From Dechloromonas sp. CZR5 (GTDB lineage: Bacteria > Pseudomonadota > Gammaproteobacteria > Burkholderiales > Rhodocyclaceae): 64,000 nucleotides of DNA. The notes below the pieces were generated by a model, which had not been told where the DNA came from, searched no databases, and was given only the letters and a program-made list of their open reading frames with translations. The stretch lies in contig NZ_VUYQ01000001.1 of NCBI RefSeq assembly GCF_008711155.1, forward strand, positions 62,001 through 126,000. The letters run 5' to 3'. The number at the start of each line of letters is the position of its first letter. The stretch's first letter is position 1. A program made the translations under genes and the position numbers. Below are positions 1-7,492 of this stretch, piece by piece.

Positions 1-671
1 TGCTGCTCGATGACGCCGCCGTTGAGCAGCAGGATGCGGTCGGACATGGCCATCGCTTCCGACTGGTCATGGGTGACGACCAGTGCCGAGAGCTGCAGCT
101 CGACGATCAGGTTGCGCAGCCAGGCGCGGGCCTCTTCGCGCATCTTGGCGTCGAGGTTGGAAAGCGGCTCGTCGAGCAGGATGACCGGCGGGTTGTAGAC
201 CAGCGCCCGGGCGATCGACACGCGCTGTTGCTGGCCGCCCGAGAGCTGGTGCGGATAGCGTTCGGCGAGGTGGTCGAGGCCGAGGTTCTTGAGCGCCGCA
301 TGCACGCGCTGGACGATCTCGTTCCGTGCCACCTTGCGGAGGACCAGCGGGTAGGCGACGTTGTCGAACACCGTCTTGTGCGGCCACAGCGCGTAGGACT
401 GGAAGACCAGGCCGAGATCGCGCTTTTCGGCCGGGATGTCGATGCCGGCGGCGGCATCGTAGATCGTCCGGCCGGCGATGGTGACGCTGCCCTGGTGCGG
501 TTGCTCGAGGCCGGCGACGGCGCGCAGCAGGGTGGTCTTGCCGGAACCCGACGGGCCGAGCAGCGAGACGACTTCGCCGCGGCGCAATTCCATCGAGACG
601 CCCTTGAGGATGGGGTTGCTGCCGTAGGACAGGGCGAGGTTGTCGACGGTGAGGATGGTCTTGTCAGTCAT
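1..671 (-). CDS. ABC transporter ATP-binding protein, iron(III)/organophosphate type (partial, runs off left edge)
   Basis: Nucleotide-binding subunit that would power the permease encoded just upstream. About 223 residues are visible from the ATG at 671; the C-terminus lies outside the window. It has a Walker A (GPSGSGKTT, near residue 38), the ABC signature LSGGQQQRV, a Walker B ending in LLDEPLSNLD, and the switch histidine in VVTHDQSEA. This pattern fits the FbpC/PotA-like importer class, which usually carries a C-terminal TOBE domain not visible here. The start overlaps the permease stop by 8 bases, so the two are translationally coupled. Third gene of the minus-strand importer operon. 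The substrate cannot be read from this subunit. Confidence 0.9.
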   Translation of the reverse strand, partial: MTDKTILTVDNLALSYGSNPILKGVSMELRRGEVVSLLGPSGSGKTTLLRAVAGLEQPHQGSVTIAGRTIYDAAAGIDIPAEKRDLGLVFQSYALWPHKTVFDNVAYPLVLRKVARNEIVQRVHAALKNLGLDHLAERYPHQLSGGQQQRVSIARALVYNPPVILLDEPLSNLDAKMREEARAWLRNLIVELQLSALVVTHDQSEAMAMSDRILLLNGGVIEQ

Positions 672-2334
672 GAAGTTTTACTCCGAAGCGCAGCGCGACA
701 GCCAGGCCGATGCCGACCAGCGCCATGTTGATCAGGGAAAGGGCGGCGACCACATCGACGGCGCCGGAAGCCCACAGGGAGACGATTTGCGCACCGATCA
801 CCTCGGTGCCGGGGGAGAGCAGATAGACGCCGGTCGAGTACTCGCGCTCGAAGATCATGAAGACGAGCAGCCAGGCACCGAGCAGACCGTTGCGGATGAG
901 CGGCACGGTGATGTCGCGCGAGACGCGGGCGCGGGAGGCGCCGACCAGGCGGCCGGCTTCTTCCAGCTCAGGGCCGACCTGCATCAAGGCGCTCTGGATC
1001 AGGCGCATGCCGTAGGCCAGCCAGACCACGGCGTAGGCGAACCACACCGAGAACAGGGTCGAGCGGGCCGGGGACAGGAAGGGTACGAACAGGAAGACCC
1101 AGAACACGGCCAGACCGGCCATCAGGCCCGGCACGGCGCGCGGCGTCAGGACGATGTAGTCGACGAAGCGGGAGATAGCGTCGTTCTGGCGGTGCGTGGC
1201 CAGGCCGACGGCCAGGTAGCAGCCGACCGCCAGTGCGCCGCCCAGGGTGCCGATGAGGATGGAGTTGATGATCGAACGGATCATCGTCTGCTCCTCGAAC
1301 ACGGCGTGGAAGTGGTCGAGGGTCAGCACGTCGAGCAGATTGACGCCCTGGCCCCAGCTGCTGACCACCGAGCGCAGTGCGATGCCGGCCACCGGGACGA
1401 CGACGGTGACGAACAGCCAGACGAGGATGAGCGCCAGTGCCAGCCATTTCCACGGGCCGAGGGAGAGCGGACGCTGGCGGGCCGACTTGCCCTTCATCGC
1501 CACGAAGCGCTGCGCCGACTTGAGCAGGAAGCGCTGCAGCAGCACCAGCGGGAAGGTGACGGCGATGATGCAGGTCGCCACCGCCGCCATCAGGTGATAG
1601 GACGGGGTGCCGAGCTTGTTGGTCAGCTTGTACAGGTAGGTGGTGAGTACCAGGTGGCCTTCCGGATCGCCGAGGATCAGCGGCAGGCCGAAAATCTCGA
1701 AGCCGAGGAAGAAGACCAGCACGCCGACGTAGAGCAGGGCCGGCGACACCATCGGGATGGACACATCGCGGGCGACGCGGAAGGGGCTGGCGCCGGACAG
1801 GCGGGCCGCCTCCTCGACGTCGGAACCGAGATTGCGCAGGGCCGACGACGAGTACAGATAAACGTGCGGTACGTGGGTCAGGCCGGCGATGACGATGATC
1901 GACGCCAGCGAATAGATGTTCCATGGCACGCTGCCGAAGAACTTGGCGAACCACACCGAGAAGAAGCCGACCGGGCCGAGCGACACGACGTAGCCGAAAC
2001 CGAGGACGACCGGCGAGACGAAAATCGGGATCATGATCGGCGTTTCCAGCCACTTGCGGCCGGGCAGGTCGGTGCGGACCATGATGAAGGCGAGGATGGC
2101 GCCGAGCGGAATCGCGATGGCGCCCATGCCGAAGGCGACGGCCATGGTGTTCTTGGCGGCTTGCCAGAAGTCCGGGTCGTCGAAGATGAAGGCGTAGGAC
2201 TCCAGGCTCGGCATGGCGGCCGGCATGAAGAAGGGGCCGGACAGGACGCTCTGGTAGATCACCAGGCCGATGGGGAAGAAGACGGAGAGGGCGAGCAACG
2301 CCACCACTACCCGTCGGGGCAATGTTTGCAACAT
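664..2334 (-). CDS. ABC transporter permease, fused two-domain (FbpB/AfuB type)
   Basis: Inner-membrane channel of the importer. The 556-residue protein holds two homologous permease modules in one chain, each with about six hydrophobic helices. Each has an EAA-type cytoplasmic loop: EEAARLSGASPFRVARDV near residue 180 and EEAGRLVGASRARVSRDI near residue 465. Such double permeases are typical of the iron(III) and sugar-phosphate/aminoethylphosphonate ABC families. The ATG at 2334 is preceded by GAGGTACTCCC. It lies 135 bases downstream of the binding-protein gene, with a REP-like hairpin between them, and overlaps the ATPase gene by 8 bases. Confidence 0.92.
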   Translation of the reverse strand: MLQTLPRRVVVALLALSVFFPIGLVIYQSVLSGPFFMPAAMPSLESYAFIFDDPDFWQAAKNTMAVAFGMGAIAIPLGAILAFIMVRTDLPGRKWLETPIMIPIFVSPVVLGFGYVVSLGPVGFFSVWFAKFFGSVPWNIYSLASIIVIAGLTHVPHVYLYSSSALRNLGSDVEEAARLSGASPFRVARDVSIPMVSPALLYVGVLVFFLGFEIFGLPLILGDPEGHLVLTTYLYKLTNKLGTPSYHLMAAVATCIIAVTFPLVLLQRFLLKSAQRFVAMKGKSARQRPLSLGPWKWLALALILVWLFVTVVVPVAGIALRSVVSSWGQGVNLLDVLTLDHFHAVFEEQTMIRSIINSILIGTLGGALAVGCYLAVGLATHRQNDAISRFVDYIVLTPRAVPGLMAGLAVFWVFLFVPFLSPARSTLFSVWFAYAVVWLAYGMRLIQSALMQVGPELEEAGRLVGASRARVSRDITVPLIRNGLLGAWLLVFMIFEREYSTGVYLLSPGTEVIGAQIVSLWASGAVDVVAALSLINMALVGIGLAVALRFGVKLHD

Positions 2335-2377
2335 GGGAGTACCTCGGAAGAAAGGGGGAGGCGGTTGGTCGCAAGGT

Positions 2378-2449
2378 CCCCGTCACTCCCGGCTGAGCGG
2401 GAATCCAGGCGGGGGGTCCTGGGCGCCCGCGGGGGCGGGAGCGACGGGG
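2378..2449. repeat. REP-like inverted repeat between binding-protein and permease genes
   Basis: Two arms, CCCCGTCACTCCCG (2378-2391) and CGGGAGCGACGGGG (2436-2449), are reverse complements at 13 of 14 positions. The inner part contains the 'CACTCCCG...CGGGAATCCAGG' signature seen in dispersed palindromic repeats of many beta- and gammaproteobacteria. The transcript would form a long GC-rich hairpin inside the operon. By analogy with REP/BIME elements it may protect the upstream binding-protein mRNA and lower expression of the permease and ATPase. Only this copy was noticed in the window. Confidence 0.65.
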
Positions 2450-2469
2450 GCTTGCCGGTCGGCCGGGGC

Positions 2470-3573
2470 TTACTTGCCCTTGACCGTGCTATTCCACTGC
2501 TTGAGGAATTCGAGACGCTTGGCCTGGTCGAGATAGGTGAGCAGGCCGGTATTGATGGCCACCGGGCGCAGTGCGTCGCCGAGCTGCTTCTTCAGGCCGC
2601 TGGCCGTGGTGTCGCCTTCGACATCGGGGCGAATGGCGTAGAGATCGGCCTTGCTGGCGATGATCTCCTGGCCTTTCTTGGACAGCACGAAATCGAGCCA
2701 CAGCTTGGCGGCATTCGGGTTCTTCGCCTTCTTGGCGATGAACATCACGCGGCTGATGACCAGCGTGTAGTCCTTGGGCAGCACGATGCCGATCGACGGG
2801 TCCTTCTGGGCGCGGGTCAGCGCGTAGGCGGCATTGAGGTTGTAGCCGATCAGATTCTCGCCGGAGGCGATGCGCTCCATCATCGTGCCGGTCGACGCCT
2901 GCACCTTGGCCTGTACCGCACCGAGCGCCTTCTGCAGCTCGGCGAAGCCGGCGGCGTTGACCTGCTTGTCCTGGGTGACCAGCATGAAGCCGACGCCGGA
3001 CTTTTCCGGATCGTAGGTGTTGACCTTGCCCTTGAACTTCTCGGTCTGCGTGTTGAGCAGCTTGATGAAGTCGGCGTGGGTCTGCGGCACGTCGGCGGCC
3101 GGGATCAGGCGCTTGTTGTAGACGAAACCGATCGGCTCGTAGGTGGTGCCGAAGGCCTCGTTCTTCCAGTTCGCCCAGTCGGGCAGCTTGGCCGTCTCGG
3201 GTGACTTGTGCGGCTGGGCGTAGCCGTCGTTGACCAGCTTGATCTGCAGGTCCATCGACGACGACCAGGTGACGTCGGCCGAGCTGCCGGCGGCGGTTTC
3301 GGAGATGAAGCGGTTGTACAGCTCGGTGGTGCTCATGTTGCTGTATTCGACGTTGACCGCCGGGTACATGGCACGAAATTCGCGGATCAGGTGGTTGGCC
3401 TGTTCGTTGTCGGTCACGCCGTAGATGACCAGCTTGCCTTCCTTTTGTGCGGCAGCGGCGAGTTCGGCCGTGGATTGGGCCAGGGATGGGGCAATGCCGA
3501 AGGCGGCATTGAGGGCGGCCATGGTCAGGCCGGCGAGCAGGCCGCGCTGGAAGCGGCGACGGGTTGTATTCAT
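2470..3573 (-). CDS. ABC transporter periplasmic substrate-binding protein, iron(III)/AfuA family
   Basis: Periplasmic receptor of the importer, 367 residues. The N-terminus has a Tat-like motif (TTRRRFQRG, residues 3-11), then a hydrophobic stretch ending in SLAQS, so cleavage near residue 34 is likely. The mature part resembles cluster D class I binding proteins (LVIYGVTDNEQA; SSADVTWSSSMD; GIVLPKDYTLV). Members of this family bind ferric iron, ferric citrate or phosphorylated organics; the ligand is not decided by the sequence. The ATG at 3573 has a strong GAGGAGACAAAC leader. It is the first gene of the importer operon and has a predicted TctD-type promoter 88 bases upstream. Confidence 0.88.
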   Translation of the reverse strand: MNTTRRRFQRGLLAGLTMAALNAAFGIAPSLAQSTAELAAAAQKEGKLVIYGVTDNEQANHLIREFRAMYPAVNVEYSNMSTTELYNRFISETAAGSSADVTWSSSMDLQIKLVNDGYAQPHKSPETAKLPDWANWKNEAFGTTYEPIGFVYNKRLIPAADVPQTHADFIKLLNTQTEKFKGKVNTYDPEKSGVGFMLVTQDKQVNAAGFAELQKALGAVQAKVQASTGTMMERIASGENLIGYNLNAAYALTRAQKDPSIGIVLPKDYTLVISRVMFIAKKAKNPNAAKLWLDFVLSKKGQEIIASKADLYAIRPDVEGDTTASGLKKQLGDALRPVAINTGLLTYLDQAKRLEFLKQWNSTVKGK

Positions 3574-3645
3574 GTTTGTCTCCTCAGTTCGATTCTGGCA
3601 TCCGGTCCGGGCTTTGTCAGGCGCCGGCCGGATCGCTCAGTGTCC

Positions 3646-3677
3646 AATTTACGTATTGCAGCTTTCGATTCGCTTTC
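3646..3677 (-). promoter_or_regulatory. Predicted response-regulator-dependent promoter of the ABC importer operon
   Basis: Read on the minus strand: GAAAGCGAATCGAAAGC (3677-3661), then 9 bases (3660-3652), then TAAATT (3651-3646) as a -10-like hexamer. The two GAAAGC halves are 11 bp apart, one helical turn, as is common for OmpR-family operators. The same motif and the same 9-bp spacing recur at 5210-5241 and 9377-9408. No consensus -35 exists, as expected for an activated promoter. The predicted transcript begins near 3639, about 66 bases before the ATG. Confidence 0.6.
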
Positions 3678-3685
3678 GCTGGAGC

Positions 3686-3723
3686 GGGGAAAACGATTTA
3701 TTTTTACGGCTTCCGTTTTCCCC
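3686..3723 (-). terminator. Hairpin after the porin gene (terminator or mRNA-stabilising stem)
   Basis: GGGGAAAACG (3686-3695) and CGTTTTCCCC (3714-3723) form a perfect 10-bp stem around an 18-base AT-rich loop. It lies 11 bases past the porin stop and upstream of the importer promoter. No U-run follows on the minus strand, so it may be a weak terminator or a 3' stabilising structure. Confidence 0.5.
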
Positions 3724-3734
3724 GTGCCCGCCGC

Positions 3735-5147
3735 TTAGAAGCGGTAGCGGGCGCCCATCATCAGCGACGACGGCGAGAAGTTCGGCGGCAGGCCGGAATC
3801 CTTGTCGTAGCCTTGGCAGGTGCCGCCGGCGCACAGCGAGTTCTGGCCGCCGTTCTTGTTGGTGACCTTGGCGTAGTAGGTGTAGAGGTCGGTCTGCTTG
3901 TCGAGCGCGAACTCGTAGCCGACGCCGTAGTGATCGGAGTCGCGGTCGGTGCTCAGGCGGTCGTCGAGGTGAGCATAGACGGCACGCACGGTATGGCGCT
4001 CCATGAAGGGCACGGCGGCGCCCAGCCACCAGACGTTGCGATCCAGACTCTTGTTGGTGACGGCACCGGACTGGGTGTCTTCGCCGTGCAGGAACTGGGC
4101 GTACAGCTTGGCAAACTTCAGGTCGTAGGTGGCGGCCAGGTTCCACGACTTGCGGTGGGCGTTCTCGGTGGCCGGGGCGGTGACGGTGCCCATCTTGGCG
4201 TAATCGAGGTAGCCGGCGCCGACGAAGAGCGGACCGTTGCTGTAGGTCAGGCTGGCGCTGACCCCCTTGCCTTCGCCCTCGGGGCCGGTGCTGCTGTTGC
4301 CGGGGGTGCCGCCGGTGACGCCGACATCGGCCTTGTTGTTGTTCTCCATGCCGGCCGAGTAGGCAATCTTGCCCTGGAAGCCGGCCAGCTTCGGGGTGGC
4401 GTAGAACACGGCGTTGTCAAAACGGCTGGCCGCCGCCGAGGACCACAGGCGGAAGGCGGTGGCGCCGCCGATGGTGAACGGATCGGACGCGCTGGTGATC
4501 GAGTAGATCGGTGCGTAATCGCGACCGAAGCGGATGTCGCCGAAGGTCTTGCTGTTCAGGCCGAGGAAGGTGTTGCGCGAGAAAATGGCGACGCCGGTGC
4601 TGTTGACCGAGGCCGACGAGGCGCTCCCCTGGCCGGGGTTGCTGACGTTGGACGAGTGGCCGGTGTTCTGCCCGTTGTCGATGGAAACGCCGGCTTCGAG
4701 CTGGAAGTAGGCGGAGAGGTCGTTGCCGAAATCGCGTTCGCCCTTGAAGCCGAGGCGGCTGGCCGAGCCGAGGCCGCTCTGGATGCGTGCCCGGGAGCCC
4801 TGGCCGTAGTTGCCGTATTCGACGCCGGCGTCGATGATGCCGTAGATGGTCAGGCCGGCCGGCATGGACAGGCCCTTGCTCTTGGCCGGCGCACTGGCGG
4901 CCTGGGCGGCGCTCTGGGCCGACTTGCTCGCCTCGTCGGCCTTCTTGGTCGCTTCTTCGGCTTTCCGGGTGGCGGCGCTGGTGGTGGCCGCGGTGGCTTG
5001 CAGCATTTCCTCCAGCTTTTCCAGGCGGGCTTTCTGGGCGGCGATTTCGGCGCGCAGATCGTCGAGCGGGGCGGCGTGGACGGTGCCGGCGATGGCCAGC
5101 GGTGCAAAGCAGGCCAGGACGGCCCGGTACAGGGATTGTTGACGCAT
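3735..5147 (-). CDS. Gram-negative porin with N-terminal coiled-coil segment
   Basis: Outer-membrane diffusion channel, 470 residues. The start at 5147 is chosen over an ATG 33 bases upstream because AGGAGGAGACA sits directly before it. A signal peptide ends near TVHAAP. Then comes about 60 residues of heptad-rich, Ala/Lys/Glu-rich sequence (DLRAEIAAQKARLEKLEEML onward), a likely coiled coil. The barrel follows from about residue 75 (LTIYGIIDAGVEYGNYGQ), typical of the beta-proteobacterial general porin family, and ends in the terminal-Phe motif GARYRF. It is divergent from the TctD-like regulator and carries the shared promoter motif, so it is probably the entry pore for the importer's ligand. 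Confidence 0.9.
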   Translation of the reverse strand: MRQQSLYRAVLACFAPLAIAGTVHAAPLDDLRAEIAAQKARLEKLEEMLQATAATTSAATRKAEEATKKADEASKSAQSAAQAASAPAKSKGLSMPAGLTIYGIIDAGVEYGNYGQGSRARIQSGLGSASRLGFKGERDFGNDLSAYFQLEAGVSIDNGQNTGHSSNVSNPGQGSASSASVNSTGVAIFSRNTFLGLNSKTFGDIRFGRDYAPIYSITSASDPFTIGGATAFRLWSSAAASRFDNAVFYATPKLAGFQGKIAYSAGMENNNKADVGVTGGTPGNSSTGPEGEGKGVSASLTYSNGPLFVGAGYLDYAKMGTVTAPATENAHRKSWNLAATYDLKFAKLYAQFLHGEDTQSGAVTNKSLDRNVWWLGAAVPFMERHTVRAVYAHLDDRLSTDRDSDHYGVGYEFALDKQTDLYTYYAKVTNKNGGQNSLCAGGTCQGYDKDSGLPPNFSPSSLMMGARYRF

Positions 5148-5209
5148 TGTCTCCTCCTGGAGGTTGTTGTGGATGTGCAATTGAGCCGACGGGTGCCGGC
5201 TGGGAATGC

Positions 5210-5241
5210 ATTAAAGGGGGGGAAGCTTTCGATTTGCTTTC
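5210..5241 (-). promoter_or_regulatory. Predicted response-regulator-dependent promoter of the porin gene, in the porin/tctD-like intergenic region
   Basis: Minus strand: GAAAGCAAATCGAAAGC (5241-5225), 9 bases (5224-5216), then TTTAAT (5215-5210). It is the second of three matching sites. The predicted start near 5203 leaves a leader of about 56 bases before the porin ATG. The 168-bp intergenic region also serves the plus-strand regulator gene at 5316, so the same site may allow autoregulation. Confidence 0.6.
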
Positions 5242-5315
5242 GGTCGGCCGGCGCGGAACAATGCCGTCAAAGAGCCTGCCTTGAGCGGGCCAAAAGACAA
5301 GAATCGGAGACAAAC

Positions 5316-5993
5316 ATGAAGATCCTGCTGGTCGAAGACCATCCGGAATTGTGCGAGTGGGTGGCCAAATCCCTTCGTCAGTCCGGCTATGCGGTGGATA
5401 TCGCCGACTGCGGCGAACACGCCGAACACTACCTGCTGACCGGGGAGTACGACGGCGTGCTGCTCGACCTGTCGCTGCCCGGCAAGGATGGCCTGGACGT
5501 GCTGAGAAGCCTGCGTGCCCGCGGCTCGCAGGTGCCGGTATTGATCTTCACGGCGCGCGGTTCGGTCGACGACCGCATCCGCGGTCTCAACCTCGGCGCC
5601 GACGACTACCTGCCCAAGCCCTTCGAGCTCGGCGAACTGGAAGCCCGCCTGAAAGCCCTGCTGCGTCGTTCCTCCGGGCAGACGCCGGTGGTGCGCCTGG
5701 GGGCGCTGGCCTTCGATACGGTGAGCCGTCTGCCGACGGTCAATGGCGTACTCCTATCACTTACGCCGCGCGAACTGGCGGTGCTGGAGGCGCTGCTCGG
5801 CCGCATCGGCCGTCCGGTGGCGCGCGACGCGCTGTTCGAAAAGCTGTTCAGCATGGAGCAGGATGCCCGTCCCGAAGCCATCGAAATCTACGTGTCCCGC
5901 TTGCGCAAGAAGCTGGAAGGGAGCGGCGTGGCGGTGACGACGGTACGCGGCCTCGGCTACCTGATCGCGACAACCGGCGAGGGGGCGGCTTGA
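5316..5993 (+). CDS. tctD: TctD/QseB-like response regulator (OmpR family)
   Basis: DNA-binding response regulator of 225 residues. The receiver spans about residues 1-115, with acidic residues in LLVEDH, the phospho-acceptor Asp51 (VLLDLSLPGKDG) and the conserved Lys in LPKPFE. The C-terminal winged helix covers about 125-220 (LTPRELAVLEALLG ... ISRL-type recognition region EIYVSRLRKKLEG, then VRGLGYLI). ATG at 5316 follows a CGGAGACAAAC leader. Its stop TGA overlaps the TTG start of the kinase gene. TctD-type regulators control carboxylate uptake and cognate porins in other proteobacteria; here it is the obvious candidate to bind the GAAAGC-N5-GAAAGC repeats nearby. The symbol is by family resemblance. 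Confidence 0.9.
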   Translation: MKILLVEDHPELCEWVAKSLRQSGYAVDIADCGEHAEHYLLTGEYDGVLLDLSLPGKDGLDVLRSLRARGSQVPVLIFTARGSVDDRIRGLNLGADDYLPKPFELGELEARLKALLRRSSGQTPVVRLGALAFDTVSRLPTVNGVLLSLTPRELAVLEALLGRIGRPVARDALFEKLFSMEQDARPEAIEIYVSRLRKKLEGSGVAVTTVRGLGYLIATTGEGAA

Positions 5994-7390
5994 TTTCCCG
6001 CGTGCGCAGCCGCCTGCCGGCCAAGAGCCTCAAGCGCGGCCTGGCGGTCTGGCTGGTCGGCGTCCTGTCGGCCTTGTTGCTGATCGATGCCTGGTTCAGC
6101 TATCGCGATGCGCTGGCCGCCGCCAACCAGGCCTATGACCGTTCGCTGTCGGCTTCGCTGAAAGGCATCGCCGAACGCATCTACGCCACCGACAGCGAGG
6201 TGGTGGTCGACATTCCCTATTCGGCGCTCGAGCTGTTCGAGGCCGGGAGCTCGGATCGCGTGTTCTACAGCGTCGGGCATCCCGGTGACGAAGCGATTAC
6301 CGGCTACGAGGGGCTGCCGGCGCCCAAGGTGCTGACCCCCAATGTCGCGGTGTTTTACGACGGCGTCTACAAAGGCCATACCCTGCGCCTGGGGGCGATG
6401 CTGAAACCCTTGTATCGCACCGAGTTTCCCCGGCCGGTGCTGGTCATCCTGGGCGAGACGACCAACTCCCGGCAGGAGGTGGTGCAGAGTCTGTTCTTCG
6501 GTGAAGTCGGCCGCAAGACGCTGCTCGTGGTCGTTGCCCTGGTCGTCGCGCTGGTCGCTACCCGGCAGGCGGTCAAGCCGGTGGAGCGGCTGGGCCAGGC
6601 TATCCGCAACCGCCCGGACGACGATCTGACGCCGATCCAGGCCACCGAACTGCCGCGCGAAGTGGTGCCGCTGGTCGATGCCATCAACCTGCACATGGAT
6701 CGCATCGAACGCATGGTCGAGGCGCGCCGCCGCTTCATCGCCGATGCCGCCCACCAGCTGCGCACGCCGCTCGCGGTCCTCAATACGCAGGCCGAATACG
6801 CCTTGCGGCAAAGCGAGGTCGGCGAAATGCGACCGGCTGTCGAGGCTTTCCACAACAGCCTGGGCAGCGCCATCCGCCTGACCAACCAGTTGCTGGCGCT
6901 GTCGCGGGCGGAACCGGTCAACGGTCTGGTGGCGCCGCCGCAAAGGGTCGATCTGGCGGTCGTGGCACGCGATACGGTGGTCGAGTTGCTGCCCCTGGCC
7001 GTACGCAAGCAGATCGACCTCGGTTACGAAAGGGAGGACGACCTCCCGGCCATGGTCAGCGGGCAAACGGTCCTGCTGCGCGAGATGATCGCCAACCTGA
7101 TCGACAACGCCCTGCGCTATACGCCGGAGGGCGGCTTGGTCACGGTCACGGTGGCGCACCGAGAGGATGGCGTCTACGTCATGGTGCGCGACAACGGGCC
7201 GGGCATCCCCGAGGCCCAACGGCAGAACGTGTTCTTGCGCTTCTTCCGCCTGGAGACCACCGACACGCTGGGGAGCGGGCTGGGCTTGTCCATCGTCCGC
7301 GAGATCGTGCTCGCCCATGATGGCGAGATCGAGCTCGCCGATGCGCCGGGAGGCGGTCTGCTGGTGAGCGTGCGCCTGCCGGCTGCCTGA
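5990..7390 (+). CDS. tctE: TctE-like sensor histidine kinase
   Basis: Membrane sensor kinase, 466 residues from a TTG start that overlaps the regulator stop (TTGA). The TTG is preceded by GAGGGGGCGG; a GTG at 6002 is an alternative start. TM1 is near residues 18-35. A periplasmic 2CSK_N-type domain follows to about 170, then TM2 near 174-192. The HisKA domain has His255 in DAAHQLRTPLAVL. The catalytic domain has DNALRYTPEGG, DNGPGIP and GSGLGLSIVREI. This layout is that of TctE-type carboxylate sensors. It should sense a periplasmic ligand, possibly via the neighbouring binding protein, and phosphorylate Asp51 of the regulator. Confidence 0.9.
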   Translation: MISRVRSRLPAKSLKRGLAVWLVGVLSALLLIDAWFSYRDALAAANQAYDRSLSASLKGIAERIYATDSEVVVDIPYSALELFEAGSSDRVFYSVGHPGDEAITGYEGLPAPKVLTPNVAVFYDGVYKGHTLRLGAMLKPLYRTEFPRPVLVILGETTNSRQEVVQSLFFGEVGRKTLLVVVALVVALVATRQAVKPVERLGQAIRNRPDDDLTPIQATELPREVVPLVDAINLHMDRIERMVEARRRFIADAAHQLRTPLAVLNTQAEYALRQSEVGEMRPAVEAFHNSLGSAIRLTNQLLALSRAEPVNGLVAPPQRVDLAVVARDTVVELLPLAVRKQIDLGYEREDDLPAMVSGQTVLLREMIANLIDNALRYTPEGGLVTVTVAHREDGVYVMVRDNGPGIPEAQRQNVFLRFFRLETTDTLGSGLGLSIVREIVLAHDGEIELADAPGGGLLVSVRLPAA

Positions 7391-7492
7391 TCGCCGTCGG
7401 CCAACGGCTCCCGGGAGGGCTGGCCGGGCGCGCGGTGCCGGGGACAATGAGCAGGACCGGGCACGCGCTCCGCAGGGATGGCCGGCGTATGG

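Noticed and set aside
640..3204. 854-residue plus-strand open frame
   Set aside because: It lies antisense to the permease and binding-protein genes, is Gln/His/Asp/Gly-rich as expected for a high-GC shadow frame, and has no domain signature.
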